The notes under the pieces are model-generated. The model made no database searches. It had not been told where the DNA came from and saw only the letters and a program-made list of their open reading frames with translations. Positions 40,721-49,362 of a DNA stretch of 51,234 nucleotides are shown in pieces; within the stretch, counting starts at the first letter, position 1; each line of letters opens with the position of its first letter. The stretch is from Candidatus Wallbacteria bacterium (GTDB lineage: Bacteria > Muiribacteriota > UBA6191 > JACPRK01). The stretch lies in NCBI GenBank assembly GCA_016213845.1, contig JACQZN010000045.1:1-51234 (forward strand). The letters run 5' to 3'. Made by a program: the position numbers and the translations under genes.

Positions 40721-43587
40721 CCGCCCTGCGGCTCCGCCAGCACGCGCTCGAAGATATCGAGCAACGCCTGGTACTCGTAGTCGTCTGCCATGGCCTGGAG
40801 CCGCGCCGCGGCCGGCCCGTGATCCGGCGCCAGGCCTGCGATCAGCACCTTGAGGCGCGACATGTCACCTGAAGCCGTCGCCTCGCGCATCAGGCTCGCC
40901 TGGCTGGCCGGCAAGAGGTCGAAGCGAGCCGCGGAATCGGGCCTGCGCGCATGGGCGTCCCCCGCGCCCGGGGTCGCCGGCTCCACATAGCGATACCGCA
41001 GCCCGCAGAGCCGGCCGAGCTCTCCGAAGATCTCCTCAGGGCGGAAGGGCTTCTTCACGAACCCGTCGGCACCCGCGTCGAGCACCTCCTGGCGCTGTTC
41101 GTCCAGGGCGCTCGCCGAGACCACCACGATCGGCGTTCGCTCTCCACCGGGCAGGGCGCGAATCCTTCGGGTCGCCTCGCAACCGTCAACATCGGGCATC
41201 TGCCGATCCATCAGGATCGCGTCGGGGTGCCAGCTCTCGAAGAGCCGCACCGCCTCGCCCCCGTCAGCGGCCTCGCAGGTCTCGAACCCGGCCCCGCGCA
41301 AGAGCTCCGTCAACAGGCGCCGGTTCTCGACGACGTCGTCGACGACCAGGACCCTGGGCGCGGGCTCGCCTTCCGCCAGGCCCGCGACCTGCCGGCTGCC
41401 CCCCGCGGGAAGCTCGGCCTCGGGACCCGGCTCCACCACGAAATCCAGCGTGAAGGTGCTGCCGCGGCCCAGCTCGCTGGAGCAGGTGACGTCGCCGCCG
41501 AGCAGGAGCGCGTAGCTGCGGCAGATTGCCAGTCCTAGCCCCGTTCCTCCGCCGGCGCGCATGCCGACCTCCGTCTGCGAGAAATTCTGAAAGAGCCGCC
41601 CCCGATCCGCTTCGGCGATGCCGGGGCCCGTGTCCCGTACTTCTGCAAAGAGCCGCGTCTGCGAGCCTCCGCGGCGCCCGATGGCGAGCGAGACGACGCC
41701 GACGCTGGTGAACTTCACGGCGTTACCGAGCAGATTGATGAGAATCTGGCGCAGCTTGCCTTCGTCACCCCGGACGGCACGGGGTAGCCCGGGGTCCCGT
41801 TCGACGGTGAAGAGCAGTCCCTTCTTCTGGCAGCGCATCTCGAACATCTGGGCGACGTCGCCCACGGCGCGCTCCAGGTCGAAGGTGGAGAGGTTGAGCG
41901 TGGCGCGGCCGGCCTCGATCTTGGACATCTCGAGAATGTCGTTGATGAGCCCGAGGAGGTGGTCGGCAGCACGATCGATCAGCTCCAGGCGCTCCCGCTG
42001 GGCCGGCGTCGTCTTCCCGTCCCTCAGCAGGAGCTCGGTAAAGCCGAGGATGGCGTTCATGGGAGTGCGAATTTCGTGGGACATGCTGGCCAGAAACGCG
42101 CTCTTGGCGCGATTGGCGGCTTCGGCAGCCACCTTCGCCTCCTTGATCTGCTCGACGAACTGGCGGCGATCCGTGATGTCCTCGGTCACCGCGACGAAGT
42201 GCGAGATCTCCTCGTCCTCGCCCCGCACGGGCGCTATGGACGCGGACTGCCAGTAAGTCTCGCCGGACTTCTTGCGGTTGCACATCTCGCCCGACCAGGG
42301 CTTGCCTGCGAGCAGTGTCTGCCAGAGCTCCGCGAAGTACGCCGAGGGATGGTGTCCCGAATTGAGCAGGCGCGGGGTCTGGTTGATAACCTCGGCCGAC
42401 TGGAATCCGGTGATCTCCGTGAACCTGGGGTTGACGTACTCGATCAGGCCTTTGGGGTTGGTGATCATGACGACGGCGGGACTGTCCTCGACCGCCTGGG
42501 AGAGGAGCCTCAAGCTGCGGGTCGATTCGCGCAGCTTCTGCCAGGCCTGCTCGGCCTTGCGGCGGTTTTCGTCGGCCTGCTGCATCATGTCGAGCGCCGC
42601 ACGGCGGGCGGCGTCGAGATCGGCGGTCCGGTCGCGCACGCGGGTCTCGAGCTCGGCGTTGAGCTTGAGCACTTCGTTTTCGGCGTTCTTGCGGAGCGTG
42701 ATGTCGACGAAGGTGACGACGACGCCGACGACCTTTCCGTCCTTGCACTGCGGGTAGGACCAGTACTCAACCGGGAAACAGGAGCCGTCGTGTCTCCAGA
42801 AGACGTCGTCCTCGCGGTGGACGTTGCCGTCTTTCAAGACGCCGTTGATGACGGGACATTCGCGGGCGGGCCGCGGTCGTCCATCCGGAGTCGTATGATG
42901 AATCAAGTCGTGCATGCTCCGGCCGAGGACGTCCTCGGGGCTATCGAAGCCTATGAGGCGCAGACAGGCGGGGTTGACGAAGTTGCAGATGCCGGCGAGG
43001 TCGATGGCGTAAAGGCCCTCGCCGGCGGAGTTGAGGAGGAGGCTGAGGCGCTCCTCGCCCTGCTTGAGTGCGGCCTCGGCGCGGCGGCGTTCGGCGACCT
43101 CGGCCTGGAGCTCTTCCATCTTGGAGGTGAGCTTGCGGAAGAGGGCCTCGTTGTAGCGCCGCAGGACCTCCATCTCCTCCTTGAAGAGCGCCTCGGAGTC
43201 GGGCTCGGGCGCCCGGGCGGGGGCGGCGAGGATGGAGTCGAGGGCCCGGATCAGCTCGGCGGCCTGCTGAGGCTTGACGAGGAAGGCGTCGGCGCCGATG
43301 CCCTGCGCCAGCTGTTCGGCGCTGGAGTTGGCGTCGGTGGCGGTATAGATGAGGAAGGGGATCGCGCTGAGGCGCGGGTCGGCCTTCCACTTTCGGCAGA
43401 GAACGAACCCGTCCATGACAGGCATCATGACGTCGGAGATCACGGCCTCGGGCGGGCTGAGCTGCGCCACGTCGAGGGCCTCCTGGCCGTTGCGCGCGCC
43501 GACGACATCGTGCCCGGCGCGCGAGAGGATGAGCGCGAGGACCTCGCGCTCGTCGTCCTGATCGTCGACTATGAGGATGCGGCCCAT
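40717..43587 (-). CDS. Complex hybrid histidine kinase: receiver-PAS-PAS-kinase-receiver
   Basis: ATG at 43587 gives 956 residues. The order is: receiver 1 (Asp52 in VISDVMMPVMDG), a coiled coil, PAS (~215-340; HTTPDGRPRPARECPV), a second PAS (~375-480), HisKA with His504 in SMSHEIRTPMN, and a HATPase with a typical GTGLGLAICRS box. A second receiver with Asp near 796 (DRQMPDVDG) and a short C-terminal helical region that could be an Hpt remnant follow. Such enzymes relay phosphate internally. The upstream REC-kinase gene is 15 bp away, so the two probably work together. The longer frame to 43986 overlaps that gene and is not used. Confidence 0.92.
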   Translation of the reverse strand: MGRILIVDDQDDEREVLALILSRAGHDVVGARNGQEALDVAQLSPPEAVISDVMMPVMDGFVLCRKWKADPRLSAIPFLIYTATDANSSAEQLAQGIGADAFLVKPQQAAELIRALDSILAAPARAPEPDSEALFKEEMEVLRRYNEALFRKLTSKMEELQAEVAERRRAEAALKQGEERLSLLLNSAGEGLYAIDLAGICNFVNPACLRLIGFDSPEDVLGRSMHDLIHHTTPDGRPRPARECPVINGVLKDGNVHREDDVFWRHDGSCFPVEYWSYPQCKDGKVVGVVVTFVDITLRKNAENEVLKLNAELETRVRDRTADLDAARRAALDMMQQADENRRKAEQAWQKLRESTRSLRLLSQAVEDSPAVVMITNPKGLIEYVNPRFTEITGFQSAEVINQTPRLLNSGHHPSAYFAELWQTLLAGKPWSGEMCNRKKSGETYWQSASIAPVRGEDEEISHFVAVTEDITDRRQFVEQIKEAKVAAEAANRAKSAFLASMSHEIRTPMNAILGFTELLLRDGKTTPAQRERLELIDRAADHLLGLINDILEMSKIEAGRATLNLSTFDLERAVGDVAQMFEMRCQKKGLLFTVERDPGLPRAVRGDEGKLRQILINLLGNAVKFTSVGVVSLAIGRRGGSQTRLFAEVRDTGPGIAEADRGRLFQNFSQTEVGMRAGGGTGLGLAICRSYALLLGGDVTCSSELGRGSTFTLDFVVEPGPEAELPAGGSRQVAGLAEGEPAPRVLVVDDVVENRRLLTELLRGAGFETCEAADGGEAVRLFESWHPDAILMDRQMPDVDGCEATRRIRALPGGERTPIVVVSASALDEQRQEVLDAGADGFVKKPFRPEEIFGELGRLCGLRYRYVEPATPGAGDAHARRPDSAARFDLLPASQASLMREATASGDMSRLKVLIAGLAPDHGPAAARLQAMADDYEYQALLDIFERVLAEPQGG

Positions 43588-43601
43588 GCTGTCGGGCGGT
43601 G

Positions 43602-44738
43602 TCAGGGGCGAGGAAGCTCGAACCAGAAGGTGCTGCCGCGAGAATCGGTGCTGGTGAGACCGATCCTTCCCGACTGAGCCTCCACGGCGAGCTTGCAGAA
43701 GGCCAGACCCAGTCCGGTCGAGTGTTTGACCTTGCGATCCTCGCCGCTCACTTGGCCAAACTTCTCGAAGATGCGCCCGTGCCACTCGAGCGGGATGCCC
43801 GGCCCCGTGTCGATGACGCTGACGCGGGCGTGAGCGCCGGACTCGGAGAGCTCGACGGTGATGGCGCCGCCAGAGGGCGTGAACTTCAAGGCATTGCCGA
43901 GGAGGTTGGCGACGACGCGAGCCGTCAGGTCGGGATCGCAGCTGGCCGCGAGCCCGGCGGCGGGAGAGCGCACCTCGAGTGCACACTTTCGGGTGAGCGC
44001 GCCCAGGCCGTCGATCGCCTGCTTGACGACGACGGCCAGGTCGGCCTCGCGAAGGGAAACGGGCATCTGCTGGCTCTCCAGACGGCTCACGTCCAGCATC
44101 GCCGACACCATGTCGACCAGCCGCGTCGCCGCGCCGCTCGCCGCGTCGACTGCCAGGCGCACGTCGGGTTCCGGATGGCCCTGGAGATCCTCGGAGAGGA
44201 AGCTGAGGTTGCCCTGGATTCCCATCAGCGGCGAGCGCATGTCGTGGACCATCATGTGGACGAGATCGTCGCGCATCCTCTCGAGCTTGGCCTGCCGCGC
44301 CAGGCTGGACTCGAGCTGGCGATTGCGCTCATCCAGGTCGCGACGGGCGCCAAGCAAGGCCAGGTGGGTCGAAACGCGCGCGGCGACTTCCTCGGTCTGG
44401 AAGGGCTTTGTGATGTAGTCGACGCCGCCGGCGGTGAAGGCCTTGAGCTTGTCACTGGTTTCGCTGAGGGCGCTGAGGAAGATGACCGGGATGTCGCGAG
44501 TGGCCGGGTCGGCCTTGAGCTGGCGGCATGTCGTGAAGCCGTCGATGCCGGGCATCATCACGTCCAGCAGGATCAGGTCGGGGGGCTCACGCCGGGCGGC
44601 CTGTACGGCCAGCTGGCCGGACGGGAACGCGCGCACGCCGTAGCCCCGTTCGCTGAGCATCCCCTCGAGGAGCTTCAGGTTGGCGGGCGTATCGTCGACG
44701 ATCATCACCAGCTTCGAAGAATCTCGCGCAGTGGACAT
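43602..44738 (-). CDS. Receiver-histidine kinase
   Basis: The 378-residue protein has an N-terminal receiver (Asp59 in LLDVMMPGIDG, Lys in YITKPF), a coiled coil at 130-160, HisKA with His165 in MVHDMRSPLMG and a HATPase (DTGPGIPLEW, FEKFGQVSGE, STGLGLAFCK). It is soluble. The VDDTPANLKLLEGML start is typical of receivers that take phosphate from a hybrid kinase, and such a kinase is encoded 15 bp downstream. The ATG is at 44738. Confidence 0.93.
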   Translation of the reverse strand: MSTARDSSKLVMIVDDTPANLKLLEGMLSERGYGVRAFPSGQLAVQAARREPPDLILLDVMMPGIDGFTTCRQLKADPATRDIPVIFLSALSETSDKLKAFTAGGVDYITKPFQTEEVAARVSTHLALLGARRDLDERNRQLESSLARQAKLERMRDDLVHMMVHDMRSPLMGIQGNLSFLSEDLQGHPEPDVRLAVDAASGAATRLVDMVSAMLDVSRLESQQMPVSLREADLAVVVKQAIDGLGALTRKCALEVRSPAAGLAASCDPDLTARVVANLLGNALKFTPSGGAITVELSESGAHARVSVIDTGPGIPLEWHGRIFEKFGQVSGEDRKVKHSTGLGLAFCKLAVEAQSGRIGLTSTDSRGSTFWFELPRP

Positions 44739-45022
44739 TCAGCTGCAACCTCCCATTGTCGCCGGCCAGCCACGGAGGACCGAGATCGCGGGCCGACGGG
44801 CCTTCGCCCGGGGCCGACGCCCCCCCAACCTGGCCGGACGCGTCGAAGCTACCACGCCGGCGGGCCGGACCGCTGTGACGCGCGGCACTGCCGGCTCCGA
44901 GGCGGTCCGTGGCGGCACGCGGATGAAGCAGGGGAAGCATCGCTCGGGGAGGGCGCCTCGGCAGGAATCCTGTATGATGCCGTAACGTTATCCTCGGCGG
45001 GAGCGGCTTCCCGCCTGGAAAT
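44739..45022. other. Divergent intergenic region
   Basis: The 284-bp gap between divergent kinase genes has no coding potential. TATGAT at 44974-44979 is a possible -10 for the plus-strand kinase, without a clear -35. GGCGGGAGC/GCTTCCCGCC at about 44997-45016 forms a small imperfect hairpin just before the start of that gene. Confidence 0.4.
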
Positions 45023-47116
45023 GTGGCGTTCATGGGACTCTTCGAAATCCTGGCCACGGTCGGCTTTCTGCTAGGTGCGGCGCTCAACTCGGCGCTGCTC
45101 CTGATGATGCGCGAGCGCGGCGTTCGCCGGCGTGGGGAGCAGGCCTTCCTGGGTCTGGTGAGCGCCTGCGCGCTGCTCTACTGCGCCTCGTTCGCGAGCC
45201 TGTTCTTGAGCCTCGTCTTCATCGAGCCGCCGCCGTTGCCGACACGGCTGCTGGACGGGATCGTGCTGGTCTGCCTGTCGCTGCAGCCGTCGCTCTTGCT
45301 CCATACGTTCCTGGAGGCCTACTACAAGTCGCGGTTGAACCCATGGTTCTGCGCGGCGCTCTATTCGCCGGCGCTGCTGGCTCTGGCATCGGTGGAGCCC
45401 CCGTCGGGCCGGCTCATGGCGCACCTGGCGCAGCACGGATGGCTGCTTTTCGGCTGGTGGATGCTGGCCAACCTTGCCAGCTCGCTCTTGGCGCTGAACC
45501 TCTCGCAGCACACCGTCGAGCTCAAGGACCGCGGGTTCGCCCGGGACATCGGACGGGCGCTCGGGCCTGTCTGGGTGCTCTTGATGCTCACCTTCCCGAT
45601 GGGCGCGGTCGAGATCCCGGGGATCGGCCGCTACATGGAGCTGGCCTGCCTGATGACGCCGCTGGTGCCGAGCCTGGTGTTCGGCTACTACGTCTATCGT
45701 TACAACTACATGGGCTATTTCATCAGGAACACGCTGGTCAATTCGCTCCTGGCGTTTTTGCTGCTCTGCTTCTACATCTTCGGCGTGCGCAAAGCCGGCG
45801 ACGCGCTGCTGGGCGGGGCCGGCGTGAACCTGGAGGTGCTCGAGGGATTGCTCATCATGGGGCTGGTGTTCGCGTTCAGCACGCTGCAGGGGGCGTCGCA
45901 GGAGTTCTACGATCGGCTGCTGATGCGCCAGACGCTGAAGAAGCGGGAGATCTTCGCCTCGATCTCGGCGGAGCTCGGGAGCACGCTGGCAACGGACTTG
46001 AACGCTCTTTTGACGCAAGTTGCAAACGGCATCGCGCAGGCGCTGTCTTCGGAGTGGGTGGGGCTCTACTTCCTGACGCCGGAGGGCAAGGTGGCCGCGG
46101 GTAGCGGCACACCTGGGCCGCTGCCGCTGACCCTCTTCATGGAGCCGTTCCAGAAGACGGGCGCGGCGGCCGTCGAGTCCGAGGACCTGGAGGAGGGGCC
46201 GCTCAAGGACGCGCTCCTGAGGGCTGACATCGTCACGCTCGTTCCAGTGAGCGGCCGCGAGGGGCCGCTGGGCGTGCTCTGCCTGGGCCGCAGGGCCTAC
46301 AATCGTCCGCTCACGCCGGAAGAGCTGGACATGCTGAAGCTGATTCTCAATCAACTTCTGGGCGCCGCCGAGAAACTCCAGATTTTCCAGCAGAAGCTGG
46401 CGCTGGAGCGCAAGCTGCTCGAGGACGAGCGGCTCGCCTCGCTCGGGCTTTTGAGCGCCAGCGTGGCCCACGAGATCAAGAACCCGCTCGGCTCGATGAA
46501 GGCGATCATCCAGGTGATGCGTGAGAGCATCCCCCAGGGCGACCTTCGGCGCGAGGATCTTTCGGTAGTGCTGGAGGAAATCGACCGACTGGCTTCCACC
46601 GTCACGCGCCTGCTCGATTTCATCCGGCCCAGGGAGCCCGAGGAACGCTACGTGGCCGTGGAGCGCGTGGTCGAGCGGGTCCTGGAGATCTTCAGCTACG
46701 AGGCGCGGCGGCGCTCCGTCGCCGTCGTCCACAAGCTTTCGCACGAGCCGCACTACTTGAAGGGCGGCTTGGACGCGCTCAAGAGCATCCTCTTCAACCT
46801 GGTTCTCAATGCCTTCCAGGCGATGGAGAAGAGCGGCACTCTCACCATCGCCACCGCCAGCGGCAAGGACGGCCGCGTCGTCGTCGAGGTATCCGACACC
46901 GGCCCGGGCATCCCGGAGAGCGAGCTCGAGAAGATCTTCCAGCCCTTCCACTCCTCGAAGAAGTCCGGCACCGGGCTGGGCCTGGCGCTGGTCCGCCAGC
47001 GCCTCGACGAGCTCGGCGGCTCCATCAGCGTGACCAGCGGCCCCGACGGCACCCGCTTCGTCATCGAGTTGCCCGTCTACCTCCCCGCCAACCTCCGCGT
47101 CCGCACCGCCGCGTAA
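45023..47116 (+). CDS. Seven-helix GAF histidine kinase
   Basis: Counted from GTG 45023, the 697-residue protein has about seven transmembrane helices in residues 5-290, a GAF domain (~315-455; IGQ-type VANGIAQALSSEWVGLYFLT) and a coiled coil. HisKA with His483 in SVAHEIKNPLGSMKA and a HATPase (SDTGPGIPESELEKIFQPFH, GTGLGLALVRQ) complete it. ATG 45032 is an equally possible start; neither has a strong ribosome site. The layout resembles PrsK-like kinases paired with PrsR-type NtrC regulators. The next gene is an NtrC-type regulator after a 77-bp repeat gap, so they are a probable pair. Confidence 0.9.
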   Translation: MAFMGLFEILATVGFLLGAALNSALLLMMRERGVRRRGEQAFLGLVSACALLYCASFASLFLSLVFIEPPPLPTRLLDGIVLVCLSLQPSLLLHTFLEAYYKSRLNPWFCAALYSPALLALASVEPPSGRLMAHLAQHGWLLFGWWMLANLASSLLALNLSQHTVELKDRGFARDIGRALGPVWVLLMLTFPMGAVEIPGIGRYMELACLMTPLVPSLVFGYYVYRYNYMGYFIRNTLVNSLLAFLLLCFYIFGVRKAGDALLGGAGVNLEVLEGLLIMGLVFAFSTLQGASQEFYDRLLMRQTLKKREIFASISAELGSTLATDLNALLTQVANGIAQALSSEWVGLYFLTPEGKVAAGSGTPGPLPLTLFMEPFQKTGAAAVESEDLEEGPLKDALLRADIVTLVPVSGREGPLGVLCLGRRAYNRPLTPEELDMLKLILNQLLGAAEKLQIFQQKLALERKLLEDERLASLGLLSASVAHEIKNPLGSMKAIIQVMRESIPQGDLRREDLSVVLEEIDRLASTVTRLLDFIRPREPEERYVAVERVVERVLEIFSYEARRRSVAVVHKLSHEPHYLKGGLDALKSILFNLVLNAFQAMEKSGTLTIATASGKDGRVVVEVSDTGPGIPESELEKIFQPFHSSKKSGTGLGLALVRQRLDELGGSISVTSGPDGTRFVIELPVYLPANLRVRTAA

Positions 47117-47123
47117 TCCTCCC

Positions 47124-47190
47124 TCTCACCCCTCAAGCCTCAAGCCTCACCCCTCAAGCCTCACCCCTCAAGCCTCACCCCTCAAGCCTG
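47124..47190 (+). repeat. CTCACCCCTCAAGC stuttering repeat
   Basis: About five CTCAAGCCT units spaced by CTCACCC fill the gap between the kinase and regulator genes and end 3 bp before the regulator ATG. The repeat therefore forms its whole leader, leaving no ribosome site. Confidence 0.85.
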
Positions 47191-47193
47191 CCC

Positions 47194-48597
47194 ATGACTC
47201 CCGTGAAAGCAGACCGCATCCAGATCCTGATTGTCGACGACGAGAAGAGCGCCCGGCTGGGCATGCGGCGCGCGCTGGAGTCCGCCGGATACGACGTGGC
47301 CGAGGCCGGCGACGGCGCCGAGGCAGTCAGGCGGATCCGGGAGGGCGGTGTCGACCTGGTCTTCATGGACATCTCGATGCCGGGGATGGACGGCCTCACG
47401 GCGCTGGAAGTGATCCGCGGGCTCGAGGGCGCGCCGCCGGTCGTGATGGTGACTGCTCACGGCAGCGCCAAGGTCGCCGTTGGCGCGATCAAGGCAGGCG
47501 CCTGGGACTATGTCGCCAAGCCCTACGACGTCGAAGAGGTCCGCACGCTGGCCAAGAACGCCAGCGAGAAGCTCTTGCTGGAGCGCGAGAACCGTCGCCT
47601 CAAACGCGAGCTGGAGCACGTCGGCGTCTACGGCGAGATCCTCGGCAAGAGCAAGCACGTGCAAGACCTGTTGCGCGTCATCGACAAGGTCGGGCCGCTG
47701 GACGTCACGGTGCTCATCACGGGTGAGAGCGGCACCGGCAAGGAGCTGGTCGCCCGCCGCCTCCACGCGCTCTCCCAGCGCGCCTCTGGGCCATTCGTAT
47801 CGATGAATTGCGCAGCGCTGCCCGAGGACTTGATCGAGACCGAGCTCTTCGGACACGAAAAGGGCGCCTTCACCGGGGCTGCAGCGGCCCGTCGAGGTAA
47901 CTTCGAGCTGGCCGACGGCGGCACGCTCTTCCTGGACGAGGTCGGCGATATGGGGCTGCCGATGCAGTCGAAACTCTTGCGCGCCATCCAGGAAAAGACG
48001 TTTCACCGCGTCGGAGGCGAGGCCACCATCGGAGTCGACGTGCGCCTGGTGGCGGCCACCAACCGCGACCTGACCTCCCTCATCGCCAAGTCGCAGTTCC
48101 GCGAGGACCTCTACTACCGACTCAAGGTCGTCGAGATGAAGCTGCCGCCCCTGCGGGAGCGCCGTGAGGACATCCAGGTGCTGGCCGAGCACTTCGTGGC
48201 GGAGCTGGCTGGCAAGCACGGCAAGCAAATCCGCGCGATCACGCACGAGGCGATGGAGCTGCTGATGCGCGAAGACTGGGTCGGCAACATCCGGCAGCTG
48301 CGCAACGCCGTCGAAAGTGCCGTAGCCCTGGCTGAGGGTCAGACGCTGGGCCCGCAGGATTTTCCCGGCATCGGAGTGGCCTCCGGCCGCGACGGCCTGA
48401 CATTGCCGCGCGGCCTGCCCTTCCAGGAAGCCAAGAAGCGCGTCATCCGCGAGTTCGAGCTGAAGTTCATCGCCGAGCAGCTCCGCGAGAACGCCCACAA
48501 CATCAGCCGCACCGCCGAGGCCCTGGGCATGCACCGCCAGAGCCTGCAGCAGAAGATGAAAGAGCTGGGCCTGCGCGACAAGGACGAGGCAGAGTAA
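47194..48597 (+). CDS. Sigma-54-dependent response regulator (NtrC/PrsR family)
   Basis: The 467-residue protein has a receiver (1-120; Asp59 in LVFMDISMPGMDG, Lys in YVAKPYD), an AAA+ sigma-54 activation domain (Walker A GESGTGKE, GAFTGA loop, Walker B GGTLFLDEVGDM) and a Fis-type HTH (ISRTAEALGMHRQSLQQKMK). It should activate sigma-54 promoters after phosphorylation by the upstream kinase. The GNVREL motif reads GNIRQL here. Leader sequence is the CTCAAGCC repeat, so translation initiation is unusual. Targets are unknown. Confidence 0.95.
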   Translation: MTPVKADRIQILIVDDEKSARLGMRRALESAGYDVAEAGDGAEAVRRIREGGVDLVFMDISMPGMDGLTALEVIRGLEGAPPVVMVTAHGSAKVAVGAIKAGAWDYVAKPYDVEEVRTLAKNASEKLLLERENRRLKRELEHVGVYGEILGKSKHVQDLLRVIDKVGPLDVTVLITGESGTGKELVARRLHALSQRASGPFVSMNCAALPEDLIETELFGHEKGAFTGAAAARRGNFELADGGTLFLDEVGDMGLPMQSKLLRAIQEKTFHRVGGEATIGVDVRLVAATNRDLTSLIAKSQFREDLYYRLKVVEMKLPPLRERREDIQVLAEHFVAELAGKHGKQIRAITHEAMELLMREDWVGNIRQLRNAVESAVALAEGQTLGPQDFPGIGVASGRDGLTLPRGLPFQEAKKRVIREFELKFIAEQLRENAHNISRTAEALGMHRQSLQQKMKELGLRDKDEAE

Positions 48598-48641
48598 GCA
48601 ACCTCGGGAACGCCCGTGGCGGCTGGGTGCACCGGTTCTTG

Positions 48642-48709
48642 CGTCCTTCGACACGACCGCTTCGCGGTCTGCTCAGGATGACCCTTCGACAAGCTCAGGG
48701 CGAGCGGGG
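48642..48709. repeat. Two adjacent CTTCGAC-type dispersed repeats
   Basis: CCTTCGACACGACCGC..GCGGTCTGCTCAGGATGA repeats the element at 32079-32124 (loop TTC-type here), then a second form CCCTTCGACAAGCTCAGGGC follows. Both are imperfect palindromes. They lie 45 bp after the regulator's stop, as the first copy lies after the YVTN stop. Confidence 0.85.
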
Positions 48710-48720
48710 CAGGATCGTGG

Positions 48721-48744
48721 GGCGTCTACTTGCACCGGGTTTTC
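48721..48744. repeat. Half copy of the palindromic element
   Basis: GGCGTCTACTTGCACCGGG plus TTTTC matches the left arm with two substitutions. The expected right arm is absent or unrecognisable; only a weak CCCGGCACCTGCGG similarity follows at about 48770. Confidence 0.65.
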
Positions 48745-48968
48745 CTCCGTCCCCCCTGCAACCCGGCACCTGCGGCTGCAACAAAAAACCTGCATCTCCG
48801 GGCGTTTCTGGCCGAGGACGATGAAGCCCGTGCGGGCAGCAATGATGCCGCATTTCGGGGGCGCGAGCATCGAAGGAGGCACCCGTGGCACAGCCGTTGC
48901 TCCCTGAAGGTCGACCGCGGAGCCTCTCGATGGGGCGCGCGGGCGAACCCAAAAAGGAGCCCACTGAA

Positions 48969-49304
48969 ATGTCTACCAACAGCGTTGTCTGGGTCACGGG
49001 AACCGTCATCAGCGAGTCGGGCTATCCGCGCAAGAACGCGGAGGTCACGGGCGTGCTGCTCTCGGGCGGCCGGAAGCTGGGCCGGGCCTGCTCCCAGACG
49101 GACTACAGCGGCCAGTACTTCCTGAGCTTCGAGGCCGAAGACGAGCCCGCTGCCGGCGAGCGCCTGACCGTGGAGCTGTCGGCGCAGTCGATCGGCCAAA
49201 CGACCGAGAACGGCCACGTGGCGCTCGAGCTGGGGCTCGAGCGGGAAGCCGAGCGCGACATCCGGCTTGCCCACAGCCTGCCCCAGCTTCCGAAGGCTGC
49301 CTGA
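48969..49304 (+). CDS. Small beta-sandwich protein (carboxypeptidase-regulatory-like)
   Basis: ATG 48969 with AAAAAGGAG upstream gives 111 residues. VVWVTGTVISESGYPRKNAE and QTDYSGQYFLSFEAED have the pattern of a carboxypeptidase-regulatory-like or SpaA-type beta-sandwich (V.G.V....G.P...A.V, then TD.SG.Y.L). There is no signal peptide. An in-frame GTG at 48885, also with AAGGAGG, would add 28 Arg/Pro-rich residues. Function unknown. The acyl-CoA synthetase gene starts 58 bp downstream. Confidence 0.72.
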   Translation: MSTNSVVWVTGTVISESGYPRKNAEVTGVLLSGGRKLGRACSQTDYSGQYFLSFEAEDEPAAGERLTVELSAQSIGQTTENGHVALELGLEREAERDIRLAHSLPQLPKAA

Positions 49305-49362
49305 AAACGCCGGTCCCGGAGCCGACTTCCCGGTCCCTTCCGACGACATCACGAGGAACGAT

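Larger units (their letters stand above)
48598..48968. other. Repeat-rich intergenic region
   Basis: The 371-bp gap holds the CTTCGAC repeats at 48642-48709 and a degenerate palindrome arm at 48721-48744. A possible alternative GTG start at 48885 with AAGGAGG upstream lies in frame with the next gene. No promoter or other gene is clear. Confidence 0.7.

Noticed and set aside
43588..43986. N-terminal extension of the hybrid kinase frame
   Set aside because: It overlaps the upstream kinase gene, and the receiver domain begins right at ATG 43587.
47124..47190. CRISPR array at the CTCAAGCC repeats
   Set aside because: The units are too short, there are no unique spacers and no cas genes are present.
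48627..48824. 65-residue frame over the CTTCGAC repeats
   Set aside because: Its peptide (MTLRQAQGERG-type) is the translation of a common dispersed repeat.
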